Origin: Chitinophaga pinensis
GTDB lineage: Bacteria > Bacteroidota > Bacteroidia > Chitinophagales > Chitinophagaceae
DNA: 7,029 bases
NCBI GenBank assembly: GCA_943324055.2
Contig: CALPKD020000064.1
Span: 1-7,029, forward strand
Direction: 5' to 3'
Shown here one piece after another: positions 1-6,356 of the stretch; within the stretch, counting starts at the first letter, position 1; each line of letters starts with the position of its first letter. The notes below the pieces were generated by a model that saw only the letters and a program-made list of their open reading frames with translations, was not told the origin of the DNA and searched no databases. The translations under genes and the position numbers were made by a program.

Positions 1-108
1 AGATTGCCAAAGGGAATTGGTGCAGCAGAAGCAATGAAGTTTGTCGTTTCTGGAGGGGTAACTGCTTTTGATGAACAACCTGAATTATTCGAAGTACCAA
101 TCAACTAA
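1..108 (+). CDS. C-terminal end of a truncated gene, possibly a DUF502 family membrane protein
   Basis: An open frame runs from the first base to a TAA at 106-108 and encodes the last 35 residues of a protein whose start lies outside the window. The piece contains AAEAMKFVVSGGV followed by an acidic, hydrophilic tail. DUF502 proteins, which are membrane proteins of unknown function, end in a comparable segment (roughly an alanine-rich helix, then LIISGGV). A DUF502 protein is therefore my best guess, from memory of the family rather than from a visible domain. No transmembrane segment or catalytic motif is present in this fragment. The gene ends 26 bases upstream of serC on the same strand, with no terminator hairpin between, so the two are probably co-transcribed. 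I am confident that the frame is coding and only moderately confident of the family. Confidence 0.6.
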   Translation, partial: RLPKGIGAAEAMKFVVSGGVTAFDEQPELFEVPIN

Positions 109-134
109 TTTCACTTTTCAATTTTACTACTATA

Positions 135-1202
135 ATGCAATTGCACAATTTTAATTCAGGCCCATCTATTTTACCACCCGAAGTTTTAATACAAGCGGCG
201 GAGTCGATTCATAATTTTAACAATACTGGATTGTCCATTTTAGAAATTGGGCATCGCACTTCCTGGTTTATGGAAGTAGTACAAGAGGCGCAACAAACTG
301 TGAAAAGATTAATGGATTTGGGAGATGAATATGAAGTATTGTTTTTACAAGGAGGCGCTACTATGCAGTTTATGCAAGTGCCTATGAATATGTTAGACGA
401 AAACGGAACAGCTGCAATTTGTGACAATGGAGTATGGGGAAATAAAGCAGTAAAAGAAGCGAGTATTTTTGGAAAAGTAAAAGTGGTATCGGATAGCTCG
501 GATAAAAAATATACATACATAAATAAGGACTTCGAACTGCCTTCGGACGCTAGTTATTTACATATTACCACTAATAACACGGTAGAGGGAACTCAATGGC
601 ATAGCTTTCCTCAGGTCAATGTGCCCCTAATTGGTGACATGAGTTCTGATATTTTTTGTAGACCAACTCCTTTTAATCAATTTGATCTAATTTATGCGGG
701 AGCGCAAAAAAACATGGGTGCGGCGGGTGTAACATTGGTGGTGATTAAAAAAAGTATTTTAGGAAAAGTGAGCCGAAAAATTCCTGCTATTTTAAATTAT
801 CAAAAACATATTGAGGCAGGATCTTTATTAAATACGCCTCCAGTATTTTCGATTTATGTGAGTTTGTTAACGTTAAGATGGATCGAAAAAGAGGGTGGTT
901 TACAAGAAATGGAAAGACGCAATAAAGAGAAGTCGGATTTGTTATATAAAACCATCGAAGAGCTTCCGCAATTTTATTGCCCTATAGACAAAGTAGATAG
1001 AAGTATTATGAATGCGGTATTCTTTTTAACAGATCCCGAAAAAGAAGCCCCCTTTTTAGCACTATGTAAAAGCGAAGGAATGATTGGCGTAAAAGGGTAC
1101 AGAACAGTTGGAGGAATTCGAGTAAGTATGTACAATGCATTGCCTTTATCTAGTGTTCAAGCTTTTTGTGCATTAATGAAAAGATTCGCAATAGATAATT
1201 AA
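135..1202 (+). CDS. serC: Phosphoserine aminotransferase (SerC)
   Basis: SerC is a cytoplasmic pyridoxal phosphate enzyme that converts 3-phosphohydroxypyruvate and glutamate to O-phosphoserine and 2-oxoglutarate, the second step of serine synthesis. In many bacteria it also serves pyridoxal phosphate synthesis. At 355 residues it is close to the usual length of about 360. Visible landmarks are the N-terminal NFNSGPSILP (5-14), the substrate-binding pair H40-R41, the cofactor loop GGATMQF (73-79), W101, NNTVEGTQW (147-155) and D168. The Schiff-base lysine is K192 in GAQKNMGAAG. NTPP (233-236) and the C-terminal RTVGGIRVSMYNA (323-335) are also present. All expected active-site positions look intact. 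The ATG at 135 gives the standard N-terminus, and no in-frame start lies upstream in the short gap. The gene probably belongs to an operon with the gene before it and perhaps with the DUF1015 gene after it. Confidence 0.97.
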   Translation: MQLHNFNSGPSILPPEVLIQAAESIHNFNNTGLSILEIGHRTSWFMEVVQEAQQTVKRLMDLGDEYEVLFLQGGATMQFMQVPMNMLDENGTAAICDNGVWGNKAVKEASIFGKVKVVSDSSDKKYTYINKDFELPSDASYLHITTNNTVEGTQWHSFPQVNVPLIGDMSSDIFCRPTPFNQFDLIYAGAQKNMGAAGVTLVVIKKSILGKVSRKIPAILNYQKHIEAGSLLNTPPVFSIYVSLLTLRWIEKEGGLQEMERRNKEKSDLLYKTIEELPQFYCPIDKVDRSIMNAVFFLTDPEKEAPFLALCKSEGMIGVKGYRTVGGIRVSMYNALPLSSVQAFCALMKRFAIDN

Positions 1203-1345
1203 TTTCACATTAATTATTCAAAAGCGTTCAATTTTTAAGTAGTTATAGCGTGTTTTTATAAATACTTGTTAAATAAGTTCAACAGAACAGATATTAACTA
1301 CTGTATCAACCAAACAATTCATAAAAAAGACCGATATTCGCGCCC

Positions 1346-2608
1346 ATGGCAAAAATCAGTCCCTTTGAAGCAGTTCGTCCACAAGCACAATTGGCGAAAC
1401 AAGTTGCAAGTAAACCTTATGATGTTTTGAATAGTGCGGAAGCAAAACAGGAAGCAGTAGGTAATGCATATTCATTTTTACATATCACTAAGAGCGAAAT
1501 AGATTTACCAGAATCAACAGATGTACACAGCAAAGCGGTGTATGATTTGGCATTAGAAAACTTAAATGCATTTTTACAAAGAGATGTATTGTTTAAGGAA
1601 TCAAAGCCATGTTATTATATCTATCAATTAATTATGGATGGTCGTGCGCAAACAGGTTTGGTTTGTGTAAGTAGTATTGACGACTATAATAACGACATAA
1701 TTAAGAAGCACGAATTTACGCGTCCCGAAAAAGAGCAGGATCGAATCAATCATATTAGTACTACAGGCGCGCAAACAGGAAATGTTTTTTTGGCTTACCG
1801 CAATCAAGCGGCTATCGATACTTTAATAGATAAGTGGAAGGCAGCAAAGAGCCCAGTATACGATTTTACAGCTGAAGACGGTGTACAGCACACGGTTTGG
1901 GCGGTATCAGATACGACTACGATTGAAACCATTACTGAATTATTTGAGACGCAGGTTCCATTTACTTATATCGCCGATGGCCATCACCGAGCAGCATCTG
2001 CCGCAAAAGTGAGAATCGCCTTAAGTGAGGAAGCTAGTAAATCCGCTGACGCTAGCGGTAAACCACAAGCGCAGATATCCAACTATTTCTTGACTACTTT
2101 GTTCCCGTCTAATCAACTACACAACATGGATTACAATCGTGTAGTAAAAGATTTGAATGGACATACAGCTGAAGCATTTATCGCAGCATTGCAAAATGAC
2201 TTTGACGTACAACCACAAACAGAAGCAGTAAAGCCAGCAAGCTTGCATAGCTTTGGAATGTATATTAATAATACTTGGTATGCATTAACTGCAAAGGAAG
2301 GCACTTATACAAATGATCCAATTGGCATATTAGATGTGACTATTTTATCTAATAATATACTAGACAAACTATTAGGGATCAAGGATCAACGTACCGACAG
2401 CAGGGTTGATTTTGTTGGAGGAATCAGAGGATTGGCTGAGTTGGAGAAGCGGGTAAATAGTGGAGATATGGCTGCAGCATTTAGTTTGTATCCAGTTACC
2501 ATTGATCAGTTATTTAATATCGCAGATGCGGGCGAAGTAATGCCACCGAAAAGTACTTGGTTTGAACCAAAGCTAAGAGATGGATTACTAACGCATATGA
2601 TATATTAA
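1346..2608 (+). CDS. DUF1015 family protein, possible link to serine metabolism
   Basis: This 420-residue soluble protein has the hallmarks of DUF1015, a family without an established biochemical role. They are the N-terminal ISPFEAVRP (4-12), PYDV (24-27), FLHI (44-47), HEFTRPEKEQDRINH (122-136), IADGHHRAASA (209-219), NYFLTTLFP (246-254), TDSRVDFVGGIRG (350-362) and the C-terminal MPPKSTWFEPKLRDGL (399-414). The length is typical and no segment is obviously missing. A polar stretch near 227-242 (EEASKSADASGKPQAQ) looks like a surface loop. There is no signal peptide or membrane helix. I recall the family lying beside serC and serA in Bacteroidota, which suggests, without proving, a part in serine metabolism. 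The DGHHR motif resembles motifs in ParB/Srx-fold proteins, some of which are free-serine kinases. That is a hypothesis only. The ATG at 1346 gives the family's usual N-terminus. A strong terminator follows 53 bases after the stop. Confidence 0.9.
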   Translation: MAKISPFEAVRPQAQLAKQVASKPYDVLNSAEAKQEAVGNAYSFLHITKSEIDLPESTDVHSKAVYDLALENLNAFLQRDVLFKESKPCYYIYQLIMDGRAQTGLVCVSSIDDYNNDIIKKHEFTRPEKEQDRINHISTTGAQTGNVFLAYRNQAAIDTLIDKWKAAKSPVYDFTAEDGVQHTVWAVSDTTTIETITELFETQVPFTYIADGHHRAASAAKVRIALSEEASKSADASGKPQAQISNYFLTTLFPSNQLHNMDYNRVVKDLNGHTAEAFIAALQNDFDVQPQTEAVKPASLHSFGMYINNTWYALTAKEGTYTNDPIGILDVTILSNNILDKLLGIKDQRTDSRVDFVGGIRGLAELEKRVNSGDMAAAFSLYPVTIDQLFNIADAGEVMPPKSTWFEPKLRDGLLTHMIY

Positions 2609-2661
2609 AAAAGCGTAACACGCGACTAAGCAATAGCGAAAATTAAGACCTCATTATACTT

Positions 2662-2691
2662 AAAGCCCAATCTATTTAGATTGGGCTTTTT
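2662..2691 (+). terminator. Intrinsic terminator after the DUF1015 gene
   Basis: There is a perfect 13-base inverted repeat: AAAGCCCAATCTA (2662-2674) pairs with TAGATTGGGCTTT (2677-2689). Its GC-rich base is followed by T residues through 2691. The two innermost A-T pairs probably open to make a workable loop. It lies 53 bases after the DUF1015 stop and 65 bases before the next gene on the same strand, so it should separate the serC/DUF1015 unit from the acyl-CoA synthetase. The flanking A and T tracts make it nearly symmetrical, but no opposing gene needs it here. Confidence 0.9.
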
Positions 2692-2756
2692 ATTGCGCTG
2701 AATTCTTTTTTTTATGCGGCTATTTGTGTACTTTGTTAGCCAATATTGCTTGAAAT

Positions 2757-4538
2757 ATGGACTGTAAAAGACTATTCGATTGTATCGAACATCAATTACA
2801 ACATTTCCCCCAAGAGGATATGTTGGCGGCGAAGGAAAACGGTGTGTGGCGCAAATACTCCACACAGGAGGTTGCTCAAACTGTGAATGAGGTAAGTGCA
2901 GGATTATTAAGCCTAGGCTTATCTGCACATAATTTCACCCCCGAAGGAAGTGACAAAATTGCCATCATCAGCGGCAATCGCCCAGAGTGGTTAATCGCCG
3001 ATATGGCTGCACAGCAATTGGGCATTATTTGGGTACCCGTATATCCAACAACCAATCCACTAGAACTTGCTTTTATATTAAAGGATGCATCCGTAAAATA
3101 TATGTTTGCGAGCAACCTAGAACTGTATAATAAAGTGATGTCTATAAAAAAGGAAGTGGAATGTTTAAAGGAGGTTTACACTTTTGATCAAATCCCAGGC
3201 GCAAAGCATTGGTCTGAATTAAGAAACACGGATGCAACCATGTTGGCACAGGTAAATGAAATTAAAAAAACAATACCTGTTGAACAGGTAGCTACTTTTA
3301 TTTATACATCAGGAACAACAGGCACACCAAAGGGTGTGATGTTAACGCACAAGAGCATTTATTTTAATTTAATGTCGGGTAAGGATTCTTTCCCATTCCC
3401 AGATGCGCCAGATCAACGCGTGTTAAGTTTTTTACCGCTAAATCATATTTTTGAAAAAGTGGCATCCTATATTTATATGTATAGCGGGATGAGTGTATAC
3501 TATGCCGAAAGTATGGAGACGATTGGTGAAAATTTAAAAGAAGTAGCACCAGACGGCTTTTCAACGGTACCAAGATTATTAGAAAAGGTATTTGAGAAGA
3601 TCATGTTAAAGGGGGAAGAGTTAACTGGAGCTAAACGAAAATTATTTTTCTGGGCAGTATCGGTGGGTGAAAAATATGACAATTTTAATCCAGGTAGTTG
3701 GTGGTATCAGCAACAATTAAAAATTGCAAATAAATTAATTTTTTCAAAATGGCGTGAAGCATTAGGGGGCAATGTAAAATTCATCGTAACCGGTGGAGCA
3801 GCTTGTCAAGTAAAATTATTACGCATTTTTAACGCAGCACAAATTCCAGTGTTTGAAGGATATGGTCCAACGGAAAACAGTCCAATAATAAGTATCAATT
3901 TAAATAAGCCAGGTGGAACGATGTATGGTACGGTGGGTAAGGTAATCAATGGTGTAGAGTTGAAACTAGAACCTGATGGTGAAATATGTGTAGCGGGTCC
4001 AAGCGTGATGTTGGGATACTACAAGCGCCCCGACCTAACAGCCGAAGCCATTATAGACGGATGGTTGCATACTGGAGATATAGGAACAATCATCGATGGC
4101 AAGTATTTAAAAATTACAGATCGTAAAAAAGAATTGTTCAAGACGAGTGGCGGAAAATATGTTGCACCACAGCCTGTCGAAAACAAAATGAAGGAAAGCC
4201 CGTTCATCGAACAAATTGTTTTGGTTGGAGATAATCAAAAATTTGTGAGTGCTTTAATTGTTCCAGGATTTTCAAAATTAAAAGATTGGGCAAGACAACA
4301 TGGGATAGAATATGCAAGTAATGAATCCATTATTAAAAATACCATGGTCATTGCTTTAATCGCTGATGTTGTAGAGGAGTACAATCAACTATTTAATCCA
4401 GTAGAGCAAGTGAAAAAATTTACTTTGTTGGACAGAGAGTTTACAATTGATAAAGGAGAAATGACGCCAAAGTTAAGCGTAAGGCGAAAAGTGGTACTAG
4501 AAAACTTTGCAAAGGAAGTAGAGGAAATGTATAAATAA
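2757..4538 (+). CDS. AMP-forming long-chain acyl-CoA synthetase (FAA1/COG1022 type)
   Basis: The enzyme activates fatty acids to acyl-CoA through an acyl-adenylate, using ATP and coenzyme A, at the cytoplasmic face of the membrane or in the cytosol. At 593 residues it fits the bacterial FAA1-like branch. Core adenylation motifs are visible in order: the phosphate loop YTSGTTGTPKG (183-193), LPLNHIFE (226-233), VTGGAA (344-349), the A5 motif EGYGPTE (367-373), the A7 motif HTGDIG (438-443) with the ribose-binding aspartate D441, and the hinge KITDRKKELFKTSGGK (452-467). The region ending in MTPKLSVRRK (569-578) corresponds to the C-terminal catalytic-lysine motif, but with lysines at 572 and 578 rather than at the usual place (see findings). 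The ATG at 2757 is the first in-frame start and gives a normal N-terminus. The gene lies downstream of a strong terminator, so it needs its own promoter. A TTTG-rich stretch at 2721-2735 is a weak candidate. Substrate chain length cannot be read from the sequence. Confidence 0.93.
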   Translation: MDCKRLFDCIEHQLQHFPQEDMLAAKENGVWRKYSTQEVAQTVNEVSAGLLSLGLSAHNFTPEGSDKIAIISGNRPEWLIADMAAQQLGIIWVPVYPTTNPLELAFILKDASVKYMFASNLELYNKVMSIKKEVECLKEVYTFDQIPGAKHWSELRNTDATMLAQVNEIKKTIPVEQVATFIYTSGTTGTPKGVMLTHKSIYFNLMSGKDSFPFPDAPDQRVLSFLPLNHIFEKVASYIYMYSGMSVYYAESMETIGENLKEVAPDGFSTVPRLLEKVFEKIMLKGEELTGAKRKLFFWAVSVGEKYDNFNPGSWWYQQQLKIANKLIFSKWREALGGNVKFIVTGGAACQVKLLRIFNAAQIPVFEGYGPTENSPIISINLNKPGGTMYGTVGKVINGVELKLEPDGEICVAGPSVMLGYYKRPDLTAEAIIDGWLHTGDIGTIIDGKYLKITDRKKELFKTSGGKYVAPQPVENKMKESPFIEQIVLVGDNQKFVSALIVPGFSKLKDWARQHGIEYASNESIIKNTMVIALIADVVEEYNQLFNPVEQVKKFTLLDREFTIDKGEMTPKLSVRRKVVLENFAKEVEEMYK

Positions 4539-6110
4539 CTAGCTATTATTGGCCTCGAATTTTTCTCTGATAATGGTTTGCACCTCCTTATCTTGAATTT
4601 TACTTTCTAACCAAGAAATAATATCTAAGTACATAAAGGCACGACTTTCTAATTTATTTTTTTCGAGTGGTTGCAAAGTCGCTAATAAACTACTAAACGA
4701 TTTTTTCATTTCCGCATTGCGTTCCAAAGCACTACTAGGTGCGCCCGCACTCTGAATGGATTTTCTTAAAAAGTTAAATAGGATTTCTTCCACCGTACTT
4801 AAGTTTTTCATCTTCGCCATAAAACGATACACCGACTTGGACAAGTAACGCACTACGTCCATATTTCCCAATTCGTAGTGTGCAATTAAATGCAGTAAGC
4901 GGGCATAACATTGTAAATCATCGCGCAGGTTTAGCTTCCAGTTAATGATCCTATTTAAGTAATCAATGGCTTTTTCGGCATCCCCAGCGCCAAAGAAAAG
5001 AGAGGCGATTTTATAGTAAAACACAAGCACACGGTGACTATCCAGGTACAATTCATTTTCTTTTAATTGTTCCTCCATTTTAGGAATCATTGTCAAGCCT
5101 TCGCTAAAGCTGCCCTCTAAAAAGTGTTTATTAATTTTTGCAATGTATAAGTAAACAAAGGATTGAATTAAATTATTTTTATTGTTCAACACAATTGGGG
5201 TGTTGCTAAAATCTTCTAAAATAGCAATCGTATCATTTAGTTTTTGAAAATTTTTTAAATCAAAATGAGAAGTAATTAAATTGTGTAAGCCTTTAATATA
5301 TTGGGCTGCTTCAATTTGTTTCATGTTTTCTTCCTTCTCGTAAAGGTCCACCCACTTTTGACTATATCTATAATGCAATAAAAAATCCTGTGTAATAAAG
5401 CCATACCAACAATGACATTGATAGCGGTAAAGCCTTTCGTAGAAGCCTTTTGAGGACTTATTGCGTTCCATAATGGGATCGTGCATTAAGGCATCTAAGG
5501 TAACGCGGTCTTCATCATTGCGTGCATGACCATGTTGAATATACCAACCATATAATTGCAAGGACAGGTTGGATGTTTTTGCAATCAGTTCCAATCGTTC
5601 ATTTACGTCGTCTATTTCTTCACTTAATTGTTTAGCGCGATCTTGAATACTACGCGTAATATGTAGGGACTCAATTTTCTTTTCTAAAAATAAAACCTGC
5701 AATAAATACGTCACCTGATTATTTTGCTTGGTGAGTGTTTTTATTTTTTCTAACAAACGCAAACTTTGTAAGTACAGGCCCTTGTTGTATAAAATTTTAG
5801 CGTGGTCTAATTGCTCGTGAATTTGAAGATCAATGTTTTCGTTTTGCTTCAAAATCCGGAGACTGGACAAAACCTGTTCATATAAATGGGCCTTCAGGTT
5901 CGACAATTGTTGTTTTTGAATGGACTCATGTTTAAGGAGTAGTTCCTCCTCGTCATAGTCCCTCATTTTATCCAAGGCATCAAAAAGCTGGATGATTTTT
6001 AAATCAGCGGACGCGGAGTTGCGCTTCATATATAGCTTGAAGTTGCGTTTCTCCCCCTTTTCAAGGGATTTGACCAAAATAAATAAAGCATCCGTGCTTA
6101 AGTTGGGCAT
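4539..6110 (-). CDS. Uncharacterised TPR-like helical-repeat protein
   Basis: I do not recognise a named gene. The 523-residue product has no signal peptide, no membrane helix and no catalytic motif, and reads as all-helical. Its N-terminus (LFILVKSLEKGEKRNFKLYM, 9-28, then a leucine- and lysine-rich helix pair to about 87) resembles a conserved opening I associate with Bacteroidota hypothetical proteins that carry a KSEKRxFKL-like motif. TPR-like helix pairs are visible near 101-128 (AKILYNKGLYLQSLRLLEKI), 361-391 (with FFGAGDAEKAIDYLNRI) and 400-430 (HLIAHYELGNMDVVRYLSK). Such folds usually mediate protein-protein contacts, so a scaffold or regulatory role is plausible but unproven. The ATG (CAT at 6108-6110) is followed directly by the conserved N-terminal segment. 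The TAG stop abuts the TAA of the convergent acyl-CoA synthetase gene with no spacing. The gene is divergent from leuA, so its transcription is independent of its neighbours. Confidence 0.85.
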   Translation of the reverse strand: MPNLSTDALFILVKSLEKGEKRNFKLYMKRNSASADLKIIQLFDALDKMRDYDEEELLLKHESIQKQQLSNLKAHLYEQVLSSLRILKQNENIDLQIHEQLDHAKILYNKGLYLQSLRLLEKIKTLTKQNNQVTYLLQVLFLEKKIESLHITRSIQDRAKQLSEEIDDVNERLELIAKTSNLSLQLYGWYIQHGHARNDEDRVTLDALMHDPIMERNKSSKGFYERLYRYQCHCWYGFITQDFLLHYRYSQKWVDLYEKEENMKQIEAAQYIKGLHNLITSHFDLKNFQKLNDTIAILEDFSNTPIVLNNKNNLIQSFVYLYIAKINKHFLEGSFSEGLTMIPKMEEQLKENELYLDSHRVLVFYYKIASLFFGAGDAEKAIDYLNRIINWKLNLRDDLQCYARLLHLIAHYELGNMDVVRYLSKSVYRFMAKMKNLSTVEEILFNFLRKSIQSAGAPSSALERNAEMKKSFSSLLATLQPLEKNKLESRAFMYLDIISWLESKIQDKEVQTIIREKFEANNS

Positions 6111-6223
6111 CGTAGCTGATTTTAATTCAAGTTATTGAAAATCAATGATTTAATCAAAATTTTAACACCTTACACATTGTAAAATAGCCATAAAAATGAC
6201 GTAAAATACTAGTCCATATTGGG

Positions 6224-6231
6224 TAAATTTG
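6224..6231 (+). promoter_or_regulatory. Possible Bacteroidota-type -7 promoter element for leuA
   Basis: TAAATTTG matches the TAnnTTTG consensus of the primary sigma factor in Bacteroidota exactly, and it points toward leuA. The matching -33 TTTG/TTG element is not visible at the expected distance of about 19-21 bases upstream, which weakens the call. If it is used, transcription would start near 6238, at the base of the hairpin, leaving a leader of about 120 bases before leuA. A chance match in AT-rich DNA is possible. Confidence 0.35.
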
Positions 6232-6237
6232 AACAAT

Positions 6238-6259
6238 AAACGGGCTTAAAGCCCGTTTT
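6238..6259 (+). terminator. Terminator-like hairpin in the leuA leader region
   Basis: AAACGGGC (6238-6245) pairs perfectly with GCCCGTTT (6251-6258) around the loop TTAAA, and one further T follows (TTTT at 6256-6259, then G). In the + direction this has the form of a short intrinsic terminator, but no gene ends here. The TPR-like gene points away and leuA starts 98 bases later. It could be a leader hairpin that stabilises or attenuates the leuA message, the end of an unseen small RNA, or a relic of a lost gene. The hairpin is certain; its role is not. Confidence 0.55.
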
Positions 6260-6356
6260 GTATCTATAAACGATTCAGAATCAACGAGATGCTTGCATAA
6301 TGTTCTTGCCAAAAACATTAAAAATAGCCTCAGAAATATAAAAAAAACGTATTACG

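Larger units (their letters stand above)
6111..6356. other. Divergent intergenic region between the TPR-like gene and leuA
   Basis: These 246 AT-rich bases must hold promoters for both flanking genes. Visible elements are overlapping ATCA/TGAT dyads at 6135-6156 close to the TPR-like gene start, a match to the Bacteroidota -7 element at 6224-6231 on the + strand, a hairpin at 6238-6259 and a short dyad GATTC-A-GAATC at 6272-6282. The only small open frame of note is a 13-codon one at 6300-6341, encoding MFLPKTLKIASEI. It lies after the hairpin and has no leucine run, so it is not a convincing attenuator leader peptide. No structural RNA or T-box-like sequence was recognised. Confidence 0.7.

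Noticed and set aside
1203..1345. A promoter or a hidden gene between serC and the DUF1015 gene.
   Set aside because: There is no TTTG-containing -7 match and no open frame with recognisable protein content, so it is read as a plain intergenic gap.
2704..2735. A promoter for the acyl-CoA synthetase gene (TATTTG and TACTTTG near 2721-2735).
   Set aside because: Both deviate in spacing from TAnnTTTG and no -33 element is clear. A promoter must exist downstream of the terminator, but I cannot place it.
2626..2928. A 100-codon - strand open frame covering the terminator and the start of the acyl-CoA synthetase gene.
   Set aside because: It runs through the terminator hairpin and antisense to a well-supported gene, with no recognisable protein features.
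6272..6282. The short dyad GATTC-A-GAATC in the leuA leader as an operator.
   Set aside because: Five-base arms are expected by chance at this scale, and nothing else supports a binding site.
6300..6341. A 13-codon open frame before leuA (MFLPKTLKIASEI) as a leucine leader peptide.
   Set aside because: It has only two separated leucines and lies after, not before, the terminator-like hairpin, so it does not fit an attenuator.
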